Source of the DNA: Vesta saturnalis
Lineage: Eukaryota > Arthropoda > Insecta > Coleoptera > Lampyridae
Assembly: GCA_036346205.1 (NCBI GenBank)
Contig: JARFJB010000762.1
Location: 3,506,501-3,570,500, forward strand
Direction: 5' to 3'
DNA: 64,000 nucleotides
This document shows, piece after piece, positions 12,729-24,095 of the stretch. Both the position numbers and the translations under genes were made by a program. The notes beneath the pieces were generated by a model that ran no database searches, had not been told where the DNA came from, and saw only the letters and a program-made list of their open reading frames with translations. How positions within the stretch are numbered: the first letter of the stretch is position 1; each line of letters opens with the position of its first letter.

Positions 12729-12914
12729 AAAAGTTAGGTCTTTAAGAGTACTATTCGCCCATATCAAAAATCTAAGTTACAGTTAGAAAAAAACGTTTTA
12801 ATCTATTCTCTAATGCCAATCTTAAATTGTAGTGCAAACAGGAATTTTATATGACTGTCCGTTCCGCAGTAATGGCCATTTTAGAGAATGTTTTAAGGGT
12901 GTTCTTGACTTTTA

Positions 12915-13145
12915 TTGTAAAAATGTCATTGTAGTAGTATATTCTCCTACATTAGCAACGCATTTTAGGGCGAACGGCGTGATTTTGAGACAGGCCGTTC
13001 TCGAGAAATAGCCATTTTGAAAAAAATCACGATGGCGGCCATTTTTTCAAAATTTAAGGAGGTTCCCCATGTTAGATTTTTGGCGTTTTTTTGGAGAAGG
13101 TCAGTGGGACCCAAGGAACATATTTTTCCTATACTATTATGGAAT
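12915..13145 (+). repeat. Dispersed repeat, copy 2
   Basis: Diverged reverse-complement partner of 5283-5510. Shared features are TCTCGAGAAA, a GGCCATTTTTTCAAAATTTAAGG-like block and GGACCCAAGGAACATATT. It abuts the right end of mariner-like element A, where that element's outer arm should be, so it may have replaced it. Confidence 0.7.
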
Positions 13146-13582
13146 TTGGGCCTATAAATAGGAAAACGTTCTGCTTTTTAATACGTTTTGCTTAAAAATA
13201 TGTTATAATATAAAAATGTCAGAATTGTAATAGGGTCTGGGATAGTTGGACTACATTTTTTTGAAGTCATTTTTTTCCGAACTGGTTCAAGGTAAAAGCA
13301 CAAAAAATTTATTTAACTATTACTACATATTATGGAACTATAATGTTCGCATTTTTATCCATACATCGAAAATGTAAAAGCCAAAAAAATTTTTTTTAAA
13401 CTGTTACATGGTCCATCTATCCCCATGGTATCCGGTTAGATGGATCACTCACAAGGGATTAGATGGACCACTGACCTTTTACACGAAATTAAGGTAAAAT
13501 GAGAAAATAAAGCATAATATTAAATGCAACTTTATTTACAGTATGTCTACATGGTATTTAAAAATAAATCTAAAAAATATGT

Positions 13583-15400
13583 TTAACAAAAGAAATTATT
13601 GTACCTATTTATTAAGTTTATTTGTGGATTTCTTTCATCAAGCTTGTCGTTACAAATTTCGTCAATATCAATATCTTCTGATTCAGAAGAAGATGTAAAT
13701 TCTTTTTTTTTTTGAAGTTTCCTTTTTTTAACAATCTTCATTTGTTTTTTGTTCTTATTGATGTTATTATTTTTCTCTAGTTCTTTCATCTCCTTTTCTA
13801 TCTTTTTCTCCTCTTTAACCTTAATTTTTAACTCTTTTTCCCCCCTTTTCTTCTTTAAAGATTGAATGTTTTCTGGCGAACTTAAAACTGTCGATACAGT
13901 TTGCGCTCTTCTCTTTAGGGTCAGTACTTTACTTACACAAGACACTGGGTGTATTTTGTCCAATAACTTTGAGGGTATGTCTTTTTCCGGCAATTCATTG
14001 TTTTCTTTTGACGATTCAGGCACTAGAGCAGTTCCATGTCACTCCTTGAACTAGGGCCAGCAATAGCAAGTAATTCATTTAACTCATGGCTAGGCCTAGT
14101 TTTAGCTGGTTGATCATTTGCTGAGACATTGTTCACCGAATACTCACTAGAGTCAAGGGTTGCAGTCGCCTGGACACTTTCATTGCGACTAACTTCTGTA
14201 GAGTCAGTGGTTGCTGATAGAATAGCATAGTCTGGTATTCCTTTGGGTTCAAAAGGAATTATTCCACATGTTCTAAAACCACTAACACCATTATCAACGC
14301 TTGCTGACTTTCCCCAAGAAGAGCTTAGTAACATACCAAACTGTAGTCGAGTAATCTTCCTAGAAGGATTATTCGTCACATAACTGTTGCAGGCAGAGTA
14401 GTAGTTACTCTTTAAAGACTTGAAGAAAGCACGATCTAATGGCTGTAAGCCAGTGACTCGTATGTGGAGGAATACTCATTAAAATGATATTCTTTTCTCC
14501 AAACTCCAGCATTTCAATGCAACTACTATGCGATGTATGGCCGTCAAGAAGGAGAAGAACTTTTCCAGCTGGTTTTGTTGGGGTGAAATGATTTTTCAAC
14601 TAATCGAAAAATAGTTCAGTATTAACATAACCAGAATTTTGCGACATTCTCACTTCAGCGCCAGGTGACATACCATCACAAAAGTATTATTTCATTATAG
14701 AAAAAGGTGGCAAGAAGGTTTCCTCAACACTTACACAGGTTAATACTGAAATCGTTTCACCTTTTTCTCCACAAGTAATAGATGTCACATTCTTGGTACC
14801 TTTGATTGCAACAACTTTACCAGGCTTGTTATTTAATTGTAAACATGTTTCGTCCATATTAAATACATTTCCAGGATTGTCAATGAGTCCGTTTTCCTTC
14901 AAAACAACCCCTAACAGCTTAAAATAATCATTCACAACTCTTTTATTTAGCCCATTAGCTCTTGCGATTGATACTCCTTCAGATTGATGAATACCAAGTT
15001 CTGGGTTTCGAGCAAGAAACAACGAAAGGCAGTCATAGCCTGCTTGTTTGGTTTTCTTGTTAAAATTGTGTTTTATTGTACAGACTTTCTGCCAAATAAT
15101 AAGCCACGGAACGATCAGAGACTCTAGTAGGAGTAAACTCACGTGATTGTAGTTTTTTATATGCCCAACTATTTTTTTCTCGTTTGTAGTTCCCAATAGC
15201 GAACATTTACCCAAAGTGCACTTACTAAAGTTTTTAAATTTAAGACGGCGTTTCAATGTAGTTTTTGGAATTCCAAATGCTTTAGCAGTAGCATTTATAC
15301 CGGTTTTGTTTTGTTCTATATTTTTTACAGCATTATTCAGGGAATTTTCTGACCATTTTCCTCGATTTGTTGTTCCTTTACGTTTATATAATGTTGGCAT
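13583..15400 (-). pseudogene. Pogo-like transposase, frameshifted
   Basis: From the Met at 15400 the protein starts with a basic Psq-type helix-turn-helix (residues about 14-53, KWSENSL to TTLKRRL). A CENP-B-like region follows, with GYDCLSLFLARNPELG. The DDE core comes next: NMDETC (first Asp, residue 183), LLLLDGHTSH (second Asp) and PPHTSHW followed, after a one-base shift near 14445, by LQPLD (third Asp). The C-terminal third is rich in Ser, Glu and Lys (lysine tract about 13730-13860), usual for insect pogo proteins. All three catalytic aspartates survive, but a TAG replaces a Trp codon near 14600 and there are further frameshifts near 14390 and 14030. The gene is a recent-looking pseudogene of a DNA-cutting nuclear transposase. 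Confidence 0.88.
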
Positions 15401-15908
15401 TTTTCTGTACCTAACAAAAAAAACAACTCTTTAGAATCACGCCTTTATATTTTAAACAGAAACTAGACTGACTTGTTAGCAATAGGTATACTAATTTACA
15501 TTTTTCTGGGTAATTTTTTAATTATACTTTATTTTATGAACTTACGAAATTTTTTTGTTATTTATCCCAATCATATGTATAACTGTTATTTAAAAAGTGT
15601 TTTTAACTTAGAGTAACAAAAAAGATATGTCTGAGTTATTTTGCGTGTATAACATAAATTCCCGGGAATTTATGATTTTTGGGAATATTTCCTTAAAATT
15701 CGTTGGGAGTATTTCTCGATTTTAAATTCCCTGGAATTTTACATCACTAGGTCCGACCATCCATGTTTTTCAACTGGTCCAACTATCCCAAAACAAAGTG
15801 GTCCATCTATCCCATTTGTCAGGGATAGAACACGTGGCTTAATGTGCGCCATTTTAGGTTACTTTTACACATAAACTGTTGCTCAAGTTATATCATTGAT
15901 ATTACACC

Positions 15909-16338
15909 CTTGTCTTCCCAGTCCAAGTTTTTAAACACATCTTCCAACACAGTGATAAATAGTTTTGGGCTCATAGAGTCTCCCTGTCTCACTCCTTTTC
16001 TAACCGGTATAGGTTGGGTGTTTTCGTGTAATTGGACTATCATCTGGGCTTTGTCATATATTGCATGGATCAGTTGTGTATATCGGCTGTCAACTCTACA
16101 GTTTTGCAATGCTTTCTCAATTGCCCATACTTCAACAGTATCAAAAGCTTTTTGATAATCTATAAAAGCTAGATAAAGTGGAAGATTGTATTCGGTTGAC
16201 TTTTCGATTAATGTTCTTATAGTAAGAAGGTGATCGGACGTGGTGAATCCTTTTCGGAAGCCGGCTTGCTCTACAGATTGGTAAAATTCTAATTTATTGT
16301 TTAGTCTGTTTACTATGATTTGGTATAAATATAAATAG
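15909..16338 (-). pseudogene. LINE reverse transcriptase, inverted 5' segment
   Basis: Read on the minus strand, the segment encodes the fingers and palm of a non-LTR reverse transcriptase: IIVNRLNNKL, QAGFRKGFTTSDHLL, LAFIDYQKAFDTVE (motif A with the first catalytic Asp), and GVRQGDSMSPKLF (motif B). It ends at NLDWED exactly at the target duplication. The next motif (YADD) is found on the opposite strand in the neighbouring segment. The polypeptide beyond the duplication belongs to the host site. It belongs to the insect LINE group whose C-terminus carries a GRPKMRW-type motif. Confidence 0.9.
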
Positions 16339-16529
16339 AACCTCATATACGCTGACGATGTGGTATTAATTTCAGAAAGTCCACAAGACCTAGAAACCAT
16401 GATAATAGAACTAAAACAACAATCAGAAAAAATAGGTTTAGAAATTAACAAAGAAAAAACCAAGATCATGACCAACCAGGATGAAAAAATAGAGATAAAA
16501 ATAGACAACCACAATATAGAATATACAGA

Positions 16530-16626
<97 letters not shown>

Positions 16627-17197
16627 TGGACAAATAATGAAATGTGGAAAGCAAAACCAGACAGCAGAAATAGAACGAAGAATACGATTGGCATGGTCGG
16701 CATTTGGAAGACAAAATAAAATTCTAAAAAACAAAAACATACCACTACATTTAAGAAGAAATGTGTTTGACCAGTGTGTGCTGTCGGTTATCACATACGG
16801 AGCACAGACGTGGACCTTCACTAGAAACATTGCAGACAAAATAGCAAAAACCCAGAGAGCAATGGAAAGACAGATGCTTAATATAAAATTAACAGACGGC
16901 ATCAGAAATGAAGAAATAAGACAAAAAACCAAACTTATAGATGCAGTAGAACAAGCAGCAATACTGAAGTGGAGGTGGGCTGGGCACACTATGAGACAGA
17001 CGGACAGAAGATGGAACAAAGAAATACAACACTGGAGACCATGGAATACAAAAAGAGGAAGGGGTCGCCCGAAAATGAGATGGTCGGATGATCTGAAAAG
17101 AGTGGCGGGACTAGGATGGGTTCGAAGGACATCAAACCGAACCACATGGAAACAATATGGGGAGGCCTATATCCAATATTGGATGAAAAGTGGCTAA
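16339..17197 (+). pseudogene. LINE reverse transcriptase, 3' segment
   Basis: The segment opens with YADDVVLISES (motif C, catalytic Asp pair), then GLEINKEKTKIM. A (TA)n expansion falls in the conserved EYIYLGQ position. After that come the thumb and C-terminal domain with TYGAQTWTFT, LKWRWAGHTMRQTD, and KRGRGRPKMRWSDDL, ending in a stop at about 17197 followed directly by poly(A). The repeat length shifts the frame, so the two halves of this segment are in different frames. Confidence 0.9.
16533..16624. repeat. (TA)n microsatellite inside the LINE coding region
   Basis: A pure AT/TA run of 92 bases replacing a codon stretch for Tyr-Ile-Tyr in the reverse transcriptase. Confidence 0.97.
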
Positions 17198-17468
17198 TAA
17201 AAAAAAAAAAAAATTACACCGGAATCGCTTAAACTAATTGAAATATATTGAAAGCTAGTCTAGTGTAATAAATTTTTCAACTCACCCAAAGTCAGCAATC
17301 CACTTTTCTAAAGAACTACGTAAAATACTGAGGACAAACTTTTCACACGACAATAACTCATACAGTTGCACAAATGCACACATCCACTGCAGCGCTACTG
17401 TGACAAATCTGTGAATTATTGAAGTGGTCCGTCTAACCCGGTTGTCCATCTATCCCGGATTTACCCTA

Positions 17469-19990
17469 TGCTAAGGAAATAGCAGGATACTTTGTAAAAT
17501 ACCTCAAAGTAAATTCTAAATAAAACTTTATGAAACAAATTTACGGCGTATGACACTGGAAAGCAACTAACATGATTTATATTTCTAGTAAAACTTTTTT
17601 TCCCGAGTTCTATTTTTGCTCTCTGATATTTTATTTTAATTACACTGTAAAATATACATTTAGAACGGTAAGGTATACAGATGATAATATTTTCATTACT
17701 GTGAAAACGTAATCCACATGCACCATTTGGTAATACTGAGTAACTTAGTAATCGCTATCACAGCAAATAAGGTCAGAATGAGTAATAAACATGTCAATGT
17801 TGATTTACGAAGGTTTTAGGAGACTTGAACTGCATTAGATAATAAACAGCAAAAAGGTAGTGTCTTTTCGAATAGATGAAAAAAGAAAATTGGATTTGTA
17901 ACAAGTTCGGTTTCAACTAATTGTTTTTAAAATAAAGTATCTAAATATTGTATACTTTTAAAAAGTTAAAGTCCTTATGTACATGTATAAAAATTTCAAA
18001 TAGTGAAGAGTTTTTTTAAGAATAGAATAATGAAATAAAAGGTTTGAAAAGAACCTCAATTATGTACGAATCTTTTCTTTCTGAAATATTACTGAAGCAT
18101 AATCTTCCCGAATCAATTTAGATCCTTTTATTAAAACCCTTCATGCGAGAAAATTTCGAATTCGTTAAGCTTTTAAAATGTTTATACATCCATTATTTAT
18201 AAGATATTTTTCACTAACTTTTATTTGCTCAAAGGTATTGTAATCTAAATTGAACGAAATTATATTTTTTTTCTATCTAAAATTGAAAAAATCATGTTAT
18301 ATTACCAATAACGCCGTATTCCTTTAATCATTTTTGTTCTTTCAAGAGCAATTTAAATTCATCTTGTTTTTTATACGGCTTTTTTTTGCATGAAAGACGT
18401 ATAAATTAAATTCTCATTTATGAATACGTGAGGAACCATTACTAAAAGGCGTTCTATATGCAAATTTATTTTTACGTCCAGATTATTAGGATATTTGACC
18501 AACAATTATTTTCAGAAATTTAAATATGCTCGAAAAATTTCTAATATGAATATTACTATTTGTAAACATTTTTCTAAATGAATTTTCCCTCTAACCTCTG
18601 CGGAATTAATATTGAAGATATACGAGTAGACAGTGAAAACAGTAGAGAAATCAATAATTTTTAAATATTCATACGAGCTTTGAGCAGTTTGATATTATAG
18701 AGACCGTTTTAAAAGTTGTGTTATTTTCTTGTTTATGTTTTTTATATTTTTAGTAATGGAGCACCTTAACCTTTAATGGTTGGGAGAAACATTTTCGTTT
18801 AACGAGGGTATACTTATACTGCTTATATTGATTAGTACGATCCTATTATAGTAATAAGGCAGATATGATAAAGGGGATGCGTTCCATATAGTTTGAGGGA
18901 CATCTTATACCATTGTGATCTCCACTTGTGTTTAAAATGTGCGATAAAATTGAAAATGGTTGTCTTGTAGTATAACTTACACTTCCAAAGGTAGAGCATA
19001 CACTTGCGATTCAATTTCTTACCTTAATCGGCTTTTAATTGGTTTCTAATGAAAACTTATAATTCTTCCAAATTTGTGTTATTATCTATATTGCTAGATT
19101 TATTCTCTGGTTAGGGAAATAATTTGTGAGGAGAAATATTATTCAACATTGTTTCGAGGATTGATCCGTTGGTCCCGCATGTTAATTTAATTATTTGATT
19201 TTGCTGATTTGTGATCATTAATGTTTATTTAAAAATAATCATGTTTAATTTAGCTCCAAAAAACATATGAGATAAAATTAAGCTATAAAATTGACAAACC
19301 AATCAAAAATGTACCAAAGGTTAAGGTCATCGGAGTTAAAATCAACAACTTGGACTTGCATCTTGAACTGCTTCTAAAGTGTTTTTGACAAAGGCAGGTT
19401 TCAAGTCAACAACATGAACTTGAATCTTTTCTCTGCATCTAACTCCTTGTGACAGACATTTCGAACTTGCATCTTCGATCACGTAAACGTATTAATTTTT
19501 TTAACCTTTTAGTCAATAGTATTATTATTAATAAGTTTGTAAAACCGTCTTGTTGCAATGGATGAGTAATAATATAGGACGTAAACTATTTCTGTGAGTA
19601 AAGTAGGCTGAAAGGTTACTGAGGAAGTGTGGGGAGAGGTGGATCTTGTATGGACGTTTAGGAACGAAGAGAGCGAAGCCTTCATTCCAAAACTGTTATC
19701 CTAACGATCATCTTCGATAATGTCACTCAAACTAATTAAAAAAATTAAAAGAATATAACATATCTTACGGCATCGTTTTCACGATGTCACGCAGATTCAG
19801 CGAGTCGGAGGGATTCAACACCGCAACGTGTATGTAGACGTGAGTTTGGCCGTAAAACCGATATGGCTGATTGGCTCGACGCCAAGCCTGCTAGTACCAA
19901 AACCAGTTTGACAGCATAAGAGACGGAGCACGTTTGTGGATGCTCGACGGCGTCCAAAGCCGTCCCTCACTGACAACGTGTTCCAGCTAC
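17469..19990. other. AT-rich noncoding stretch
   Basis: No supportable gene. A short segment at 19350-19480 with repeated 'cttgaac' and 'caagtcaac' wording loosely resembles 23160-23270. A few minus-strand ORFs of about 60 codons look like chance. Confidence 0.45.
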
Positions 19991-20005
19991 TGGAAGAGTT
20001 CACGG

Positions 20006-20560
20006 ACAGCCCTGCCGACATGGAGTAGACGACAACCGATGCAGATACCAGGAAAAATGCCGCCGGTAGTGCTTCGACGTAAGGTGAACTGGGTCACCTT
20101 CTCCCAAAAACTCGACCGACAAGGGATCGTGTTCACGAAGGCCAAGGCCATCTACAAGGGACTCCGGATTCAGTCTGCTTAATTTCAGGATTGAGACAGG
20201 TTGAAGAGGTATATGGACTGGTGTGGTACTCCGTATTGCAGCAATGACGAAATAAAAAGGCGTGGCATGCCGTAGAGCTTTCCCAGGTAGATGGTAGTTC
20301 AAAGCTAACACTAGAGGGAATTAAAGCTTTTTTTTGTTTCAAAATCAAGCAGAAAAGACAGCACACAATCCCCATTGTGCTGGTGAAGCCGCCAACAGAA
20401 GAGGACAAGACGAAGATACGGAAGGTGGAGGAGTCACCGGCGAAGACTTGCGGCATAAAACTGGCATCGGGCGGTGTCACTGGTATCTGCGTTGCTTCAG
20501 GGCGGCGGCATGCTATGTCAAGTCCGTCGGAGGTCACCACTCCAGTTAATGCACGAAACC
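20006..20560 (+). pseudogene. Relic of a Jockey-type retrotransposon gag protein
   Basis: One frame reads PPVVLRRKVNWVTFSQKLD, then GIVFTKAKAIYKGLRI, followed after stops by RLKRYMDWCGTPYCSNDEIK and RRGMP. This order matches the PRE_C2HC-type domain of Jockey-like gag proteins. Further on, CHWYLRC, AAACYVK and GGHHSS are in the right order for a decayed zinc-knuckle block. Multiple stops and frame changes make it a pseudogene; no reverse transcriptase follows. A hexamer array begins about 50 bp downstream. Confidence 0.55.
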
Positions 20561-20613
20561 CAAACCCATTGGTCAAAGTACGTTATCTGTGGTAGGGGAG
20601 GTTTCCTCGACCT

Positions 20614-20782
20614 CAGACACAGACACAGATACAGACACAGATACAGACACAGACACAGATACAGACACAGATACAGGCAGAGATACAGACACAGACACAG
20701 ACACAGGCGCAGGCGCAGGCGTAGACGCAGACGCAGAAGCAGACGCAGACGCAGGCACCGACACCGACACCGACACCGACAA

Positions 20783-20830
<48 letters not shown>

Positions 20831-21180
20831 GGACACGGACACGGACACGGACACGGACACGGACACGGACACGGACACGGACACGGACACGGACACGGAC
20901 ACGGACACGGAGACAGACACAGACACAGACACAGACACAGACACAGACACAGACACAGACACAGACACAGACACAGACACAGACACAGACACAGACACAG
21001 ACACAGACACAGACACAGACACAGACACAGACACAGACACAGACACAGACACAGACACAGACACAGACACAGACACAGACACAGACACAGACACAGACAC
21101 AGACACAGACACAGACACAGACACAGACACAGACACAGACACAGACACAGACGCAGCTACAGACACAGATACATAGACAC
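20614..21180. repeat. GACACA-type hexanucleotide array 1
   Basis: About 570 bp of tandem hexamers sorted into blocks: GACACA/GATACA (20614-20700), GCAGGC/GCAGAC (20700-20755), GACACC (20756-20828), GGACAC (20829-20909), then an almost pure AGACAC block to about 21150. It is open in all + frames and in some - frames only because the hexamer lacks stop codons; it is not coding. Confidence 0.97.
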
Positions 21181-22480
21181 AGGTGTTCACACGGTCACAG
21201 GCACACACGCGCACTTGGGCATACACAGGCATTTTTGGCCCATCACAATAACAATCCCTTTAGGTAGGAAAGTTACAAAGTTATGAGGCACTATTTTAAA
21301 ACACACACACAAGCCTTCCAAAACTCCTATTACATACCCTAAACAAGAATACAAGTTCATTAGTATAAATACGTAAATATGAATGTCCATAGAATATTTT
21401 TTTAAGCATACAATTTTAATCATTAGTTTTAAAATAATCTCGACCGAGAAAACCTATGCTCTACCAGCAATTCAGTTCAATCGTAATTTCTAGTTTAGAA
21501 ATAAAAGTATTATTTTACTAAGAGTTTCAATAATTGCTGCATTTTTCGTACGCAAAGCGCTGTATTGTCGATGATAAGAAGCAAACCGCTAATTTGGCGT
21601 GCAGATGCTAGATCAGAATGTTAGTGTAATGTATATGGGTCTGCATTATTTAAAATACATACATTAGAAGCTTTATAGGAATTATATCTTCCATTGTATA
21701 ACATTTTGTGCTACATCAGAAATGTAGACTCATTTTTATGTTAAATGTAATTTTTATGCATTGAGTAAGGCTATTAGACTTCCTGGCTATGGCTGTAAGT
21801 TAAGAATACATTTCATAACTAAAAGATATTTCAATTTTTAAAGCTTGAGTGAGTTTTATCTTCCGTTTAATTAGAAATTTTTCGAAATCAATGACGTCAT
21901 TTAAAGGTAAAGAAGTATTTGTTTTTGTTTATTTGGTGTGAAAAGGCTACCCAAATGTATTCGTAACTTTGTGTTTAAAAAAATACAATTAGATGTACTA
22001 AAAAGTATTTTCATCATGTACTCATATCGTATGAGTTATAATATAAGGTAATAGGGTGCTGACACGCAATAATCAACAAAATGAAAATATAAACGACATT
22101 AATGAATTAATTGATTTATTGACATGACCGTAACTATGGTTTGTCCGGTTTTCATCCAATGGGGATGCTGACTTACTATGGCATTTGGCGATGTGCTCCT
22201 ATTACACCTTAATTATGATTAGTTTTTAACTTATGTGCATGGAATAGTCCGTAATATACGATATGTAGAAACGACGACCGCAAGTAAACCAGGTACAAAT
22301 ACAAAGCGTTTCAGTTATGAATACAATAAAAATGTACAGGCAAATTGTTCAGTCTGGAAATTTCTAGATACATCATCGTCGAATTTTGTATTCGAGTATT
22401 TACATATGACATTATATTATTACATTAAAGATGTGTAACATTTCTAACATAAATAGAACAGATACACTTGTCTTCTACCA
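21181..22480. other. AT-rich noncoding stretch
   Basis: No gene, RNA or repeat could be supported. Confidence 0.45.
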
Positions 22481-22850
22481 CTCTCACTCGTTTCCTTGCG
22501 ACAGGGCACGTGCGCTTTTTCTTTTAAGCCCCTCCCATTTATTCACTTGTTTTTTCCAGCGCCACGACCATCCGCTGTAATCGTATTTAGAGCCTATTAG
22601 GTATTTGCACCCCAAATTAGTCTGATTGTGCTACAGGCGCGTTGTTTCTTTTAATCTATGCCCTGATTGTAGCTGATTGGTCGTCCTTCCCACCTCTAAT
22701 CCCCGCCCATATTGCATCTGATTGGTCGTTTTCCACGCTACAGCTTGCATCTGATTGGTCGTCCCCCACACGATGCTTCCAATTGGTTGTATTCCATCAT
22801 TTTGGGTGACCCTTTTTTAAATAGCTGAGGTTCCGCTGCGGCCCAATTTC
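22481..22850 (+). promoter_or_regulatory. Cluster of CCAAT and GC boxes
   Basis: Four ATTGG pentamers (inverted CCAAT) lie at 22676, 22721, 22754 and 22782, three of them in the longer context CTGATTGGTCGT. CCCCGCCC (GC box) is at 22701-22708, and GCCCCTCCC is near 22530. A weak TATA-like TTTTTTAAATAG lies at about 22814. The segment is GC-richer than its surroundings. NF-Y-type CCAAT repeats plus GC boxes are a known promoter architecture, but no gene could be recognised downstream, so promoter function is inference. Confidence 0.4.
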
Positions 22851-23264
22851 TGACAAATGGGGTTTTGACAGAACCTCTTTTCCAGCAGATAGGGATTTAC
22901 CCTGGGGTCCATTTATAACACTGGGCCGCCTGACTTATGTCTGAGTACTTTCATGGTTTTCGTATGACTTTTTTTGGATTTCAGTTCTTCCCTGCCCCAT
23001 CTTGTTAGCGGCATCTTGTTTTCTTCTGACTTTCTAGATTTTTGGCTTAACATCCTCGAGAATGAAACCAACACCTTTGTCTTAGACCTTGAATGTTGTT
23101 TTCACATCTACAGCCGTTTTGGTAGAAGATAATTTCAATATCTTGAAATAAGGCGTTTCTAGTGAGCTCTAGATCTTCATCTTGAACTGACAACTTGAAA
23201 TTTTTTTCCGCAGCTAATGTTCTTTTGGTGAAAGCGTGTTTCAGGTAGCAACAGCAAAACACAT

Positions 23265-23312
23265 CCACACGGGCACACGAGCACGCACGCACGCACTCAC
23301 ACCCACACACAC
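23265..23312. repeat. Short CACACG/CACGCA tract
   Basis: A short imperfect run of the same alternating hexamer type as the long arrays elsewhere in the window. Confidence 0.7.
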
Positions 23313-23689
23313 CGATAGCCATTGTTTTCCCTAGTATTTTGTACATCTGATTGCGTTCATACTATAATACTCGTTTGTGATTTACTTAATAAATTTAAAT
23401 TTTATTAAACAAATGATCCTTACTCTGCATGTCGAGTTTATAAATGAGCAATTTTTGTTACACACGTTTAAATACTTTGTAAAATGCACAATTATACACG
23501 GAATATTGAAAATCAATTCTGTACTACTTGTTTTAATTCGTTATCTTACATATGCTAATTGACATTTTAGTCGTACTATTAAGTTAAATACACACAAAAA
23601 TGGTGTAATTCGCTTTCTATTTGTTTGAAACATTTGAATTATGCAGCAGTTTAAAACCGATTTTTATGACGGTTTATATAATAGACTAC

Positions 23690-24095
23690 AGTTCCCCTTT
23701 CTGATTGGTACTTGGCTCCAACCTATGTCCTAGGCTGTAAGACCTGATCGGAGGCATATGGCTATTCCTTGACAGCGTCGCCACTTTTATTTTCTGGTTG
23801 GTCTTAGTCCTCGCCCAAACCCCATGCCGAATGTTCTGATTGGTGGTCTGAGAACTCACTTGTAGCTTTTGATTTCTTTTAGTTAAGGTTCTCAAGCTCT
23901 GGTTGGCCTAGGGCGAACTCATGTTGATTGGTGGTGGTAAACCCTCCCAAAGACGCGAGAGGATTAAGGACTAATCAAAAAACAGAAACTGCAAGTGTCT
24001 GGTTCTCATCCCATAAACCCAGGCGCACCATCTGGGTATTGGAGCTCACAAATAGACGCTAGCGCTGCGCTAACAACCAATCAAAAACCAGGGCC
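23690..24095. promoter_or_regulatory. Second cluster of CCAAT motifs
   Basis: ATTGG is found at 23704, 23839 and 23926, the related GGTTGG at about 23796 and 23901, and CCAAT at 24077 on the + strand. The segment is GC-richer than the DNA around it. It resembles 22481-22850 and may be a diverged duplicate or part of the same regulatory or repeat sequence. Confidence 0.3.

Larger units (their letters stand above)
8082..12769 (+). mobile_element. Mariner-like element A, split by a 3.3-kb insertion
   Basis: A 41-bp sequence at 8082-8122 recurs inverted at 12729-12769 with 39 of 41 bases identical (core GGGCGAATAGTACTCTTAAA). Between these repeats lie the N-terminal third (8327-8573) and the C-terminal two-thirds (11895-12410) of one mariner-type transposase in the same orientation. 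The intervening 3.3 kb is foreign. At the two junctions TTGTAAA occurs at 8566-8572 and 11903-11909, which may be the target duplication of the insertion. The right end beyond 12769 does not continue like the left end, so the outer right terminus is lost or replaced. Confidence 0.7.
15909..17212 (+). mobile_element. 5'-truncated, twin-primed LINE inserted in the pogo-like element
   Basis: ATTACACC occurs on both sides (15901-15908 and 17213-17220), an 8-bp target duplication. The right side ends in a poly(A) run at 17198-17212. The left part (15909 to about 16338) encodes an earlier part of reverse transcriptase on the minus strand; the right part (about 16339-17197) encodes the later part on the plus strand. 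That is the arrangement left by twin priming during LINE integration. Confidence 0.92.
13233..17466 (-). mobile_element. Pogo-like DNA transposon with TA target duplication
   Basis: The left end GGGTCTGGGATAGTTGGAC and the inverted right end GGGTAAATCCGGGATAGATGGAC match apart from a few bases, and each is flanked by TA (13231-13232, 17467-17468). Variants of GGTCCATCTATCCC recur just inside both ends (about 13410-13475 and 15765-15805), as subterminal repeats. The interior encodes a pogo-type transposase on the minus strand. Without the later LINE insertion (15901-17212) the element is about 2.9 kb, a normal size for this group. Confidence 0.85.

Noticed and set aside
16438..17145. Minus-strand 235-codon ORF opposite the LINE segment
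   Set aside because: Shadow of the plus-strand reverse-transcriptase segment and of the TA microsatellite.
20614..21180. CRISPR array or telomeric repeat
   Set aside because: No spacer/repeat alternation, and the unit is not the insect telomere TTAGG/TCAGG. It is a simple hexamer array in a eukaryotic genome.
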